From contig CAWGFK010000002.1 of NCBI GenBank assembly GCA_963821735.1, forward strand, positions 186,001-250,000: DNA of 64,000 nt, read 5' to 3'. Positions 35,917 to 47,256 of this stretch are shown one piece after another. The position numbers and the translations under genes were made by a program. The DNA comes from Laspinema sp963821735. Its GTDB lineage: Bacteria; Cyanobacteriota; Cyanobacteriia; Cyanobacteriales; Laspinemataceae. How positions within the stretch are numbered: the first letter of the stretch is position 1; each line of letters begins with the position of its first letter. The notes beneath the pieces are model-generated. The model did no database searches. It saw only the letters and a list, made by a program, of their open reading frames with translations, and was not told the origin of the DNA.

Positions 35917-38900
35917 ATGCGTCTAATCCGTAGAACTTGGACGTGGTTTATTTTAGGTCTGCTACTCTCATTCACTATAGCAGCCTGCAATTTCTTTCAA
36001 ACCGCTTCAACCCTTAAACAACTCCCGGCAGTAGCGCCCCTGGCTATGCCTCAACTTCCCGACTGGATCGAGGAGATTTCCCCCACGGGAGAAGCCGACC
36101 CCTTGGCTCAAATTCGAGTCCGGTTTAAAGAACCCATAATTCCCCTAGAAAGCCTAGGTTCACCGGAACAAACCGCCAAATTAAATCAATTTCAAATCAC
36201 TCCGGAACTCCCAGGGCAATTTAGATTTTTAACCCCGCGCATGGTCGGATTTCAACCCGATGAAGCCCTGCCTAAAGCCACGCGAATTCAAATTACCCTC
36301 AAAGCGGGTTTAGCCGATTTAAACAATCATCAACTCAGCCAGGATTTAGCCTGGACCTTCAATACCGAACCCATTAAACTCACCAATTTACCCACCAGTG
36401 AACCGCCGGATGAATATACCGAACCCCAATGGATTGACCTGAAACAACCTCTGGAATTTACCGCTAACGTACCCCTGAATCTCAATTCCCTGAAACAGCA
36501 CGTTAAATTAGTTCCCGTCGGCAGAAATGAAGGAGTTTCTCTGCAAGTCGATTCCTTGGACTCTGAGGAGGCTTTGACAGCGAGTTCTGCCTTAGAATTT
36601 GACCCGTCTTTACAGACTTGGAACTATCAAATTACCCCGCAACGGGAGTTAGAAAAAGGCACAGCTTATCGGGTCGAATTTTCCCCGGGATTAGAACCAG
36701 CCCGGGGAAACTTAGTCAGCGATCGCCCCTTTAGCAGTCAGGTCAAAACTTATGAAGCCCTGGAATTCCAAGGGATGGAATTGCAGGGAAAACCAGAGAT
36801 GGGATTTGCTTATGGACGCTTTGTCAACGGCGCACCCCAGTTAACGTTTAATAACTCGATAGACCCAGAATCGGTGGACAATCAAATTACTATCAATCCA
36901 CCGCCTAAATCAGAACCTAAGCTAATTCAGGTTTATCCCGATTCCAACGTGGTTAATCTCAATCCCTGGGCCTTAGAACCGGCAACTCAATACACCATTA
37001 ATATCGGGTCAGAAGTTCAAGATAAATATGGACAAAAATTAGGACAACCCACTACGCTGAATTACCAAACCGGAGATTTAGCCGCAGAAATTTGGGCACC
37101 TTCAGACTTAAATGTGTTTCCCACCGGCAAAGATTTAGAATTAACCTTTTCAGCGGTGAATCTGCCCGATTCTGCCTATAAAGCCGCCTATCGGATTGTC
37201 GAACCCACGGATTTAGTCTTTACGGATTCCGCTTATCCCCGAGGAAATGGCACGGACTTGTTACCAGACCCCAGGAATTGGCAAAGTTTCCCCATTTCAT
37301 CTCCCCCTAAAAATCAAACCGCTACGGTAGCAATTCCCTTGCGAGAACGCCTAGGCGGAACCACGGGAATGTTAGCTTATGGGATTCAAGCCCGCACCAA
37401 TTCTTATCAAGAAAACGGCCAACAGAAATGGAGTGAACCAAACTATTATGGCCTGGTTCAACTCACCAATTTAGGCGTTTTTGCCCAGTGGTTTCCTGAT
37501 ACTGGACTGGTGAAAGTTAATCATCTGGCTGATGGGTCAGCGGTTGGCAGTGCAAGGGTGGAAATTTATCAATCTCAAACCAATGCTACTACGCGATCGC
37601 CTGTTACCCCCTGTGCCACTGGAACCACCAATGCCACCGGACTTTTAGTCTTGAATTCCCAGCAGGTGCAACGCTGCCGCCAGAATGCAGAAGAAGCCCC
37701 AGAATTACTAGCAGTCGCCCGAGAAAACCAAGATTGGGCCTATACCCGAATTTGGTCCTATAGCGGCGCTTATGGATATGGAATCGATGGCGGATGGAAT
37801 GCCGGAAAACCCCTATCTCGCGGGACAATTTTTAGCGACAGGCAACTCTATAAACCCGGAGAAACTGCCGAGTTCACCGCCGTCGCTTACTATCTGGAAA
37901 ATGGCGACTTAATCCAGCACAAAAATGCCGCTTATACCGTCACCTTACGCGACCCCGAAGGCAACGAAACCGCCCTCGGAACCCAAAGCACCAATGAATT
38001 TGGCACTTTCGCCTTAGAACTTCCCCTGGGAAGCGATTTACCCTTGGGATACTATTCCATTGTCGCCAAATCCAACAACGATGTAGAACTTAACGGCGAA
38101 TTCCGGATTGCGGAATTCAAACCGCCGAACTTCCAAGTCCAACTCAATCTGGATAAAACATACGCCCTCAGTAACGAAAAAATCCAAGCAAAAGCCACGA
38201 GTAACTATCTGTTTGGTTCCCCGGTTGCAGGTGGCAATGCCAAATATTACATCACGCGATCGCCCGCCGAATTCACCCCTCCCGGTTGGCAAGAATTTAC
38301 CTTTGGTCGCCAATGGTTTTGGCCCGAAGAACAACCGGAAATTACCAGCGAAGTTCTCCAAAAAACCGCCACGTTAGATAACAGCGGTTCCAACACCTTA
38401 AACTTTACCATTGACCGGGATTTACCCTATCCCATGACCTATCGGATTGATGCAGAAGTCACCGATATTTCTAATCTCTCCGTTGCCAATTCTCAAACCT
38501 TAACCGCCTTACCCAGCGACAAATTAATCGGAGTCAAAACCAACTTTGTCGCCGATGCCGGTCAACCTTTTCCCATCGAGGCGATCGTCACCGACCCCAG
38601 CGGAACTGCTATCAATGGACAAACCCTGCGGGTGGAACTGCAAAAAATGGATTACAGCAGCGTCACCCGGGTTGTAGAAGGCAGTCGGACCCCCCGCTAT
38701 CAGGTGGAATATGAAACCGTCGCCACGGAAACCCTCAAAACCGGCAATACCCCGAAAACCGTTTCTATCACCCCCCCAGAAGCGGGTTCCTATCGGATTC
38801 GGGTCAACCTTGCCAATGCCAAAACCGACGCCACCGCCACCGATGTGCAAATTTGGGCCACGGGAACCCAGGGAGTGGGTTGGGGACGCCGTAGCGATCG

Positions 38901-41650
38901 CGAGAACTTCCTAGAAGTCAAACTCGACAAAGACAGCTACCAACCCGGTGAGATTGCCACCGCCTTAATCCAGTCTCCCTACCCCGAAGCCGAACTCTAC
39001 TTCGCCGTTGTGCGAGACCAACCTTTGTATCAAACCACCACCAAAGTGAGTGGCGGTCGCACCCCAAATCCAATTTAAAGTCACCCCCGAAATGCTCCCC
39101 AATGCTGCCGTCGAAGCGGTTCTAGTCCGCCAAGGACCGCCGTTAGACCAAGTGGAACCGGCCAACTTGGAAGATTTGGTCAAAATTGGTTTTGCACCGT
39201 TTAAAACCGATTTAGGGGAGAAATATCTCACGGTCCAAGTTACCCCCACCCAAGCAACGGTGCAACCCGGTACTCAGGAAACCGTCCAACTGCAAGTTAC
39301 CGACAGCCAAAACCGGCCCGTCCAAGGCCAATTAACAGTCATGGTGGTGAATGAGGCGGTCTTACAACTCACCGGATATCGTCCGCCTAACTTAGTCGAT
39401 ACAGTATATGCAGAACAACCGATTTCCACAACCTGGAGTGATAACCGCTTCGATGTTGTGCTATCGCCCTTGAGTTCTCCCTTGCAAAAAGGCTGGGGAT
39501 ATGGCGGTGGATTCTCGGCAGGTTCCGGCAGTACGCGAATTCGCACCGAGTTTAAACCCTTGGCCTATTACAATGGGTCTGTGATGAGCGATCGCAACGG
39601 ACGCGCCACAGTCAGCTTCCCCCTCCCGGATGATTTAACCACCTGGCGAGTCATGGCTGTTGCCACCACCACCGATATGCGCTTTGGGAATGGAGAAAAT
39701 ACCTTTATTTCCAGTAAACCTCTGATGGCAACTCCCCTGTTACCGCAATTTGTGCGACCGGGCGATCGCTTCTCAGGCGGCCTTGCTATTACCAATACCA
39801 CCGGAGAAAAAGGCCGATTGCAAATCCAAGGTGCAGTGAGTGAGAACCTGAATTTTGCAGAAAATACGACAACCAGTCAAAGTCTCCAAACCCAAGCTGC
39901 ATCAGGAACCCGCGCCTATCGTTTCCCCATGCAAGCTGCCACCCGGGGCGAAGGAACAGTGCGTTTTGTCAGTCAGTTAAACCGTGAGGGAGATGCCTTC
40001 GAGGTTCCCTTGTCGGTGAGGCAGCTATTAGTGAGTGAGACGGCTATCGATTCCGGAACCACGGAAAATCAGGTGAATATTCCCCTGAATGTAGACAACA
40101 ACGTGCTGCCGAATATCGGAGGATTACAAATCGACCTAGCATCAACCCTCATCCCCGAAATTACGGCCCCAGCGCGAGATATATTTGCCGAGGATAGCTT
40201 ACCCTTTTTAGAACCAGCAGCCTCACAACTGGCTGTTGCCGCTAACCTGCAAATTCTTGGACAAAAGTACCGACAAGCATTAGGAGAATTTAATCCACCC
40301 GAACAAGCAGAGATCGGCCTCGATCGCCTCCAAAAACTCCAGCAACCTGATGGCGGATTTGCCAGCTATCCTGGACAAACTCAATCTGACCCGTTCCTCA
40401 CCGCTTACGCTGCCGAAAGTTTATCCCAAGGGAGAACCGCTGGATTTACAGTGGATGAAGCAATGGTCTCACGTCTGCGCGGATACTTACAAAAAACCCT
40501 CGCTGACCCGGGACAATATTCCTATTGCACCAGCCAATCCTGTAAAAACCGCGTCCGTCTCGGCGCATTAATGGCCCTCTCAGAATTGGGAGAACGGCGC
40601 AATGACTTCCTGGCGGATATATACGCCCAACGCGAAGAGTTAGATGCCGTCGCCCAAACCAAACTGGCGCGATATTTAGGACAATTCCCGGAATGGCAAA
40701 CTGAGGCGCAGTCCCTGTCTAACCAGCTATTTGAAACTGTGGCTGAAACGGGGCGATCGGCCACCGTCAACCTCCCCCAAGGGTGGGGATGGTTAAGTTC
40801 CCCCACCACCGCACAAGCACAAACCCTGCGCTTGGCGATCGCCCGGGAAGCAAATCCCACAGTCCGCAGTCGCCTCCTGCAAGGGTTACTCAACCAACGC
40901 CGGGAGGGAACCTGGGAAAATAGCTACGCCAACGCTGAAGCACTGTCTGCCTTAGTCGCCTACAGCAATACCCAACCGACTCCCCCCAACTTCACCGCCA
41001 CCGCCAACCTAGACGGCAATACCCTAGACACCATGCAGTTCCAAGGGTATGACAATTCCCGCCAATTTATCCAAGTGGCAATGGATAGCCTCCCCAAAGG
41101 GCAGACTAACCTCACCCTGAATAAAACCGGGAATGGAACATTACACTACCTGGTGGAATACGGATATCGGTTACCGGGAAATCAACCGGGACGGTATAAC
41201 GGATTGCGAGTGGACCGGAAAATCAGCCCGGTAGGAGGCGACAAGGCGATCGCCCAATTTGGGTTAGCCAAACCGGATAAAAACCTAGTCGTAGATGCCG
41301 GACAAGTGTTTGATATTGGGTTAGAAATCATCAGCGATCGGCCCGTGGATCATGTGGTGATTACGGACCCGCTACCGGCAGGATTTGAAGCCGTTGATAG
41401 CAGTTTCCAGACGGCGACTTCGGCAGTCCAATCCGCACAAAGTAGCTGGCAGATTGGCTATCAGAACCTCTATAGCGATCGCATCGTCGCATACGCCGAT
41501 CGCCTGCAACCGGGAGTTTATAACCTCCATTATTTAGTGCGATCGGTCACCCCCGGTATCTACGAATGGCCGGGTGCAAATGTTCATCTACAATATGCCC
41601 CCGAAGAGTTCGGGCGATCGGCTTCCTCTAGCTTGGAGGTGAAAGAGTAA
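35917..41650 (+). pseudogene. Alpha-2-macroglobulin family lipoprotein, one frameshift
   Basis: A protein of about 1,910 residues. The ATG at 35917 begins a lipoprotein signal (MRLIRRTWTW, then LLSFTIAAC with the lipobox Cys at residue 25). A series of macroglobulin-like beta domains follows, including the bait-region neighbourhood (RGTIFSDRQLYKPGETAEFTAVAYY). The frame breaks near 39057 (TTTKVSGG, one extra C, then APQIQFKVTPEML) and continues to 41650 with the A2M domain (DDLTTWRVMAVATTTDMRFG) and an alpha/alpha toroid (LQQPDGGFASYPG). The thioester Cys-x-Glu-Gln is absent (SLPFLEPAASQLA sits at that place), so it is the non-thioester subgroup. Probably a periplasmic protease trap. Confidence 0.85.
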
Positions 41651-41655
41651 ACCTC

Positions 41656-41691
41656 AAAAACCAGCGGAGGTTCAAACCTCCGCTGGTTTTT
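41656..41691 (+). terminator. Rho-independent terminator after the alpha-2-macroglobulin gene
   Basis: A stem AAAAACCAGCGGAGG/CCTCCGCTGGTTTTT with loop TTCAAA, immediately after the stop codon, ending in a T-run. Confidence 0.9.
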
Positions 41692-41754
41692 GCTATGATA
41701 ATTCAAACCCTATAGCCGTTTATTGCTGTACTCATCCCTATCCCTAAACTCACC

Positions 41755-42347
41755 ATGATTGCTGTCAAATCTGATAAAAATATTACTCCAGAAGAATACT
41801 TAGAAAGCGAACGTCATAGCCCCATCAAACATGAATATCTTGATGGTGACGTTTACGCAATGGCAGGCACCAGCAAAGCCCATAATATTATCAGTCTGAA
41901 CCTAGCTTTACTGTTGCGAACAGGGTTAAAAAAATTCACCTTGTCAGACCTTTATAGCAGATATTAAGGTGAATATTGCCAATCAAAAATACTACTTTTA
42001 TCCGGATTTAGTCGTCACCTGTGATGATCGGGATAACTTGAACGATTATGCGGTTACCTCCCCGAAAGTCATCATCGAAGTGTTATCCGAATCCACCGAA
42101 TCTTTTGACCGGGGTAAAAAATTCCAATATTATCGGACCATTCCGAGTTTACAAGATTATATCCTCGTCAGTTCTCAGGACTATGTACGTAGAAATATTT
42201 CACAGAATGGAAGGCGATCGCTGGATGTTAGAAACCTATCAAGGATTAGAGGCGATCGCCCGAATTGCCAGCCTCGACCTCAACCTCCCCCTTGCCGAAA
42301 TTTACGCCACTGTAGACTTGACCCCAGTAGAAAATCCGGCCTCCTGA
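41755..42347 (+). pseudogene. Uma2 family endonuclease, first tandem copy, two frameshifts
   Basis: The same protein family as the next gene (DUF820/Uma2, PD-(D/E)XK fold). The start MIAVKSDKNITPEEYLE and the GDVYAMAGTSKAHNIIS motif are intact. An extra A in a run of seven near 41932 throws the frame; the +1 frame gives CQTFIADIKVNIANQKYYFYPDLVVTC. A second +1 shift near 42187 (extra A in GTACGTAG, where the second copy has GTCGTAG) precedes VEIFHRMEGDRWMLETYQG. About 87 residues remain in the first frame before it diverges. Its flanks are repeated around the second copy. Confidence 0.85.
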
Positions 42348-42454
42348 GAACCGGAACAAATCTAGTTTGTAGTTGTTGTCCGCCGGTTGTTGCTATGATA
42401 ATTCAAACCCTATAGCCGTTTATTGCTGTACTCATCCCTATCCCTAAACTCACC

Positions 42455-43072
42455 ATGATTGCTGTCAAATCGGATCATCCTATCAGTCCAGAAGAATACC
42501 TAGAACGCGAATGTCATAGCCCCATCAAACATGAATATCTTGATGGTGACGTTTACGCAATGGCAGGCACCAGTACCGATCATAATATTATTAGTGGCAA
42601 TCTTTATATCTTCTTGCGGAACGCCCTTAAAAACTCTCCCTGTCGTACCTATTTTGCCGATATCAAAGTCAGAATTGATGAAGGAAAACGCTTTTTTTAC
42701 CCGGATGTCTTGGTCAATTGTAAGCCTACTGATAACCGGAATGTTGTCTATGTAGACACCCCGAAAGTCATCATTGAAGTGTTATCCGAATCCACCGAAT
42801 CTTTTGACCGGGGTAAAAAGTTCAAATATTATCGGACTATTCCCAGTTTGCAAGATTACATCCTTGTCAGTCCTCAGGAGTATGTCGTAGAAATATTTCA
42901 CAGAATGGAAGGCGATCGCTGGATGTTAGAAACCTTTCAAGGATTAGAGGCGATCGCCCGAATCGAAAGCCTCAACCTCAACATTCCCCTCGCCGAAATC
43001 TATGCCACTGTAGACTTGACCTCAGTAGAAAATCCGGCCTCCTCCGAAGCGGAAAAACAACCGGGTTTCTAG
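42455..43072 (+). CDS. Uma2 family endonuclease (DUF820)
   Basis: A 205-residue protein with the family hallmarks: EEYLERECHSPIKHEYLDGDVYAMAGTS, FYPDVLVNC (active-site Asp), KVIIEVLSESTESFDRGKKF (Glu and the following basic residue) and YILVSPQEYVVEIFHRM. Uma2 proteins are highly multiplied in filamentous cyanobacteria; their function is unknown, with a restriction-endonuclease-like fold. This copy is intact, unlike its neighbour. The tail after residue 185 is short and variable. Confidence 0.9.
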   Translation: MIAVKSDHPISPEEYLERECHSPIKHEYLDGDVYAMAGTSTDHNIISGNLYIFLRNALKNSPCRTYFADIKVRIDEGKRFFYPDVLVNCKPTDNRNVVYVDTPKVIIEVLSESTESFDRGKKFKYYRTIPSLQDYILVSPQEYVVEIFHRMEGDRWMLETFQGLEAIARIESLNLNIPLAEIYATVDLTSVENPASSEAEKQPGF

Positions 43073-43141
43073 GACAAGGCACTCCTATGTCCTCTCGATT
43101 CATCGCCCCAGAAAACCAGTTCCTGGGGATTTTAGAGAACT

Positions 43142-46057
43142 TTAATTAGTCGCCCTGTTTAGATCAGATTGGGCCGGTTTTCTGACCGTTTTGACCGGGA
43201 TGTCAATGATGAATTCCGTCCCTTGTCCGGGTTGTGAGTAACAAGACAACCGCCCCCCGTGTTTTTCCACCACAATTTGATAACAAATCGACAATCCTAA
43301 ACCCGTTCCTTTTCCCACAGCTTTGGTGGTAAAAAATGGGTCATACAGGCGGTTGCAGATGCTTTCTGGGATTCCCGTCCCGTTATCGGCGATCGCAATT
43401 CTCACCCAGTGCGAATCCAAGGCAGCAGTGCGAATGGTAATCTTCGGCACCGGCATCTCTTCCCCATCAGGGGTCAGAATAGCGCACCTTAACCCGCTCA
43501 TGGAGCGCATCGATCGCATTACTGATAATATTCATAAACACCTGGTTGAGCTGACTGGCGAAACATTCAACTGCCGGTAAATCACTATACTCCTCAATGA
43601 TTTCAATGCGTGGATATTGAGCTGTGGGCTTGAGCCGGTTTTGCAAAATTAATAAGGTACTGTCAATCCCCTCATGAATGTTAACGGGTTTCATATCTGA
43701 TTCATCAATCCGAGAGAAATTTCTCAAGGTTAAAACAATCTGCCGAATCCGTTCCGCCCCCAGTTTCATCGAACCAATCAGCTTGGGTAAATCTTCCGTC
43801 AAAAAGGTGAGTTCAATCTGTTCAATAAACGTCTCAATCTCTGGATTTGGATCAGGATAAGAGGCTTGATAAAGACGAATTAAGGCCAACAGATCCGTGG
43901 CATATTCATGGGTATGGGTTAAATTTCCATAGATAAAGTTGACCGGATTATTAATTTCATGGGCTACCCCAGCCACCAGTTGTCCCAGGCTAGACATTTT
44001 TTCAGTTTGAATCAGTTGGGATTGGGTTTGTTTGAGTTCCGATAAAGCCGTTTCGAGTTCATGTGCTTGTCGAGTAGCAATGGCGGTGAGTTGTTCTTGG
44101 CGGGCAAATGCAGCTTTTAATTCCGCTTCCGCCTGTTTGCGCCGGGTGATATCTCGTAAAATCACCACATACTCGATTTGATCCCAATGGGTCCGAGAAG
44201 AAACGGAGACTTCTACGGTTTTTTGGGGGAAGGGTTCTGCTGCGGATTCCTCCTCGGGGAAGGCGACTACCCTGGGGTTGAAAAGCTGCTCACAACGTTG
44301 CGGCCAAAACTGGGGAGCATCCCTGAGTTCGGGTAAGAGTTGGGCCATCTGCACCCCAGCTAAGGCTTGAGCCGAGACTCCAAATAGCTCACAAGCGGCG
44401 GGATTCGCTCGGGCGATCGCCCCCTGCTCATCAATTACCATAATCGGATCGAGGGCAACCTTAAATAAGTGTTCCGTGGCTTCTTGGGCTTCGACAATTG
44501 AGGCAATTTGCGGCAAACTGGTCATACAGGCGATCGCCACCCCGACCAACGTAATACTGAGCAACAACAACACATACAGCTCACTGCCAACCTCTAAACT
44601 GCTGCGATCAAGCACGGTTCGGACCACCCAGCCAACGGTTAACGCCCCACAGATTAAAAACAGTAAAACACCGACTTGTAAAACATCAAAATTTTGGAAC
44701 TGTCCTGAATGGCGACGGCGATAGAGTGCTAACCACCACTCCACCCGAAATAAGGGAACAGAACGGCGTCGGATCAGCGCATCAACCACAAGAATCGTGG
44801 GGGCAAGCAACAATCCCATCAGCCAATAGTTCCACCCCCAGGCGACCCCCCCGACTACCATCACGAAACTTTCAACGATTAGGAACAGCAAAGACCACCG
44901 GGGCCATTTCACCTCCGGGCGATCGCGGTTGAGCCATAAACTCAAATGCACCATCATCATTGACGAGAGATACCCTGTACCCGTCACCATCACCACGTGA
45001 GAGACATCCCCCCACAGCAGACAAATCAAACTTAAGATAAAGGTGAACAATAACCCCGGTCCAAACACTCCCCGAGATGACACCACCCCAAATACCGGGG
45101 CCATATACCCGTCCAGGGCTAACTGATACAAAACCCGTGGGGAGTTAGAAATAGCCGTGGTGGAACTGAGTAAACATCCTGCCGAGAGGAGGAACGTCAC
45201 CAATGTCGAAGCTGCTGATCCCCAAAAGGGTTGGGTTCCTGCCACCAAATGCAAAAATGTATTATTCCCTAAACTCGGGTCACTGGCTAAACGCATCAAA
45301 ATCCATGAGCCACCCACATAGACAATCGGTAATAAAACCGCCGCAAAGGATAAGCTTTTCAGGGCGCTTCTCGGCTGCCGACTATCGGCGACAAAAGAAG
45401 AGGCGGTTTCACACCCATAGGCGGCATAAACGGCGACAAAAAACCACTTCGCCCATTCGATGAGGTTAAACTGACTCCAATCCCTGGGTAAAATGCCGGG
45501 ACTGGCTGGCGCAACCGTCAGCCAACCCAAACCTTGTAAGCCAAAGGTGAGCAAAAACCCGACTGCTGGGATGATGAAACAGAGGTGCAAAATGCCTAAG
45601 GTTCGGGTGCCACTCAATGCGACAATATAGGGGATGACTGTAAATCCCAGCCGGAGCAGATTTTCTGGCAAGGAAAGACCCACCGGGCTTAAATTGGCAA
45701 TCACCAAGTCCGAGAGGATGATCGCATTCATGGGCGGTACGGAAACCCATCCCAGCCAATATCCGACTGCCCCATAACGCGCTGCGATCGGATATTTTGC
45801 CAGCAGTCTGGCGGCATAATTGGGGGTTCCACCGGACATATCAGGCCAGCGCATCCCCAAATGTTGGACTTGGAGGTTGAGTAAGATGCCAATAATCGCC
45901 GCAGGAATCCAGACAAAAATGGCTTGCACTCCCAACGCTGCATTCATTGCCGGTGCTGGACCCAGCCATAATAAGAGTCCGCTTAAGCCAAAACCCCAAG
46001 TCTCTAAAAGCTTAAACTGCGTTTGAGTCGAACCAATGGCAATGTTTGGGTTTCCAT
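43142..46057 (-). pseudogene. Amino-acid permease-PAS-histidine kinase fusion, two frameshifts
   Basis: About 970 residues. The likely ATG is at 46057 (METQTLPLVRLKRSLS), followed by one missing T in a T-run near 46007, after which LLETWGFGLSGLLLWLGPAPAMNAALGV joins the long frame. Residues up to about 450 form an APC-superfamily permease of about 12 helices (GYWLGWVSVPPMNAIILSDL, AVYAAYGCETASSFVADSR). Then come two more helices, a PAS domain (LFKVALDPIMVIDEQGAIARANPAACELFG), a coiled coil, a HisKA domain with VAGVAHEINNPVNF, and a HATPase domain (NIISNAIDALHER). An extra C near 43492 breaks the frame; GEEMPVPKITIRT, DNGTGIPE and GTGLGLSI follow. A sensor that reads its ligand through a transporter-like domain is the natural reading. 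Confidence 0.82.
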
Positions 46058-46655
46058 GTAATAAAGTGCAAATTTTGATAAGTTGGGATCACGATAGGCG
46101 ATCGGTCTGTGTCTTTTCACGTTATCAAATCCCATATTGAAGCGTTTTAGACTGTAGATGAGTAACCCTGGATGCTGCGGCCCGATCGGCTTCTTGGGGC
46201 GATCGGTCCCATCCGTTTATTTGTGTCTTGTTACTGAGTTTCGCCTGTGATTTTGTAAGGTGGGGGGTTGCCAAATTGCTCATGGGGTGCAGTCACAAAA
46301 GGCGATCGCCCCCTACTCAAGCCTCAAAAAACTAAGTAACTCAACCTAATTATCGCCAAATTGGTTAAATTTTCTATCCCATCCATGAGGGCTGAAATAA
46401 CCGCCAATCGTCAAGATTGTATGTATAAACTTTATATACCCCCCCCACAAAAATTCCCCCATCTCAAAACCCTAACTCAATTTTACTCACCCTAAATAAC
46501 CTCTTTCCACCCCTAGAGTACAGACCCCTCAAGTTTCAGCCAAACTCCACCCCAACAGACGCCCATTCTCCCCACCCCCAAATCATACCCCCTCCCTATT
46601 GCAATATGTCCCCGAGAAGCGTAAAATAGAGAGTTCTGACCGAACAGGAACCATT
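46058..46655. other. Intergenic spacer between divergent kinase and rplI genes
   Basis: 598 bp with no protein gene that I can support. It contains HIP1 sites, a C-run (46439-46446, following TATATA) and A/T-rich DNA toward rplI. A TAAAATAGAG sequence about 30 bp before the rplI start is a candidate -10 region. Confidence 0.45.
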
Positions 46656-47114
46656 ATGAGCAAACGAGTCCAAGTCGTATTAAGTCAAGATGTTAGAAAG
46701 CTGGGTAGATCCGGCGACCTCGTAGAAGTGGCCCCCGGTTATGCCCGGAACTACCTGCTACCCCAAGGCTTCGCCGTTCGTACCACCCCAGGGATTCTCC
46801 GTCAAGTGGAACGCCGCAGAGAATTAGAACGGCAACGTCTGTTGGAAGAGAAGCAACAGGCACAATCTCAGAAAACGGCCCTGGAAACCATTGGACGCTT
46901 TACCATCTCCAAATCCGTTGGGGAAGGGGATGCGATTTTCGGGACGGTTACCGATCGCGAAGTGGCGGAAGTCATCCAAGCGGCTACTAACCAAGAAATC
47001 GATCGCCGTGGGATTACCCTGCCTGCGATTAGCAAGACTGGGTTCTATAAAGCACAAATCAAGTTACATCCCGAGGTTACCGCTGAAGTCGAAATTCAAG
47101 TGGTTGCGGGCTAA
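46656..47114 (+). CDS. rplI: 50S ribosomal protein L9
   Basis: A 152-residue protein binding 23S rRNA near the L1 stalk. The N-domain VQVVLSQDVRKLGRSGDLVEVAPGYARNYLLPQGFAV is the classic L9 signature, followed by the long connecting helix (RQVERRRELERQRLLEEKQQAQ) and the C-domain (VGEGDAIFGTVTDREVAEVIQ..KTGFYKAQIKLHPEVTAEVEIQV). The ATG at 46656 gives the usual length; the 19-codon extension upstream is not L9-like. Next to dnaB, the common bacterial order rplI-dnaB. Confidence 0.96.
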   Translation: MSKRVQVVLSQDVRKLGRSGDLVEVAPGYARNYLLPQGFAVRTTPGILRQVERRRELERQRLLEEKQQAQSQKTALETIGRFTISKSVGEGDAIFGTVTDREVAEVIQAATNQEIDRRGITLPAISKTGFYKAQIKLHPEVTAEVEIQVVAG

Positions 47115-47189
47115 AAATCGGCGACTTTCCCAGGCGGAATTTCTCTCATGCCTGGGCCAAAACGGTCCCGAGATTTGTACAATAGAAAA

Positions 47190-47224
47190 GACGCGATTTA
47201 TTTCTAATCCGAATAAATCGCGTC
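47190..47224 (+). promoter_or_regulatory. 13-bp perfect hairpin in the dnaB leader
   Basis: GACGCGATTTATT pairs with AATAAATCGCGTC across an 8-nt loop, 32 bp before the dnaB GTG start. There is no T-run, so it is unlikely to be a standard terminator. It may be an mRNA processing or regulatory structure between rplI and dnaB. Confidence 0.5.
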
Positions 47225-47256
47225 CGGTGCATCCAGACGAAACCTGAGTACAAATC

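Larger units (their letters stand above)
41692..43072. repeat. ~700-bp tandem duplication carrying two Uma2 genes
   Basis: The DNA upstream of the first Uma2 start (GCTATGATAATTCAAACCCT, then CTGTACTCATCCCTATCCC) recurs unchanged upstream of the second start 700 bp later. Coding parts are about 80 percent alike by eye, with the middle most diverged, suggesting duplication followed by divergence or conversion. Confidence 0.85.
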
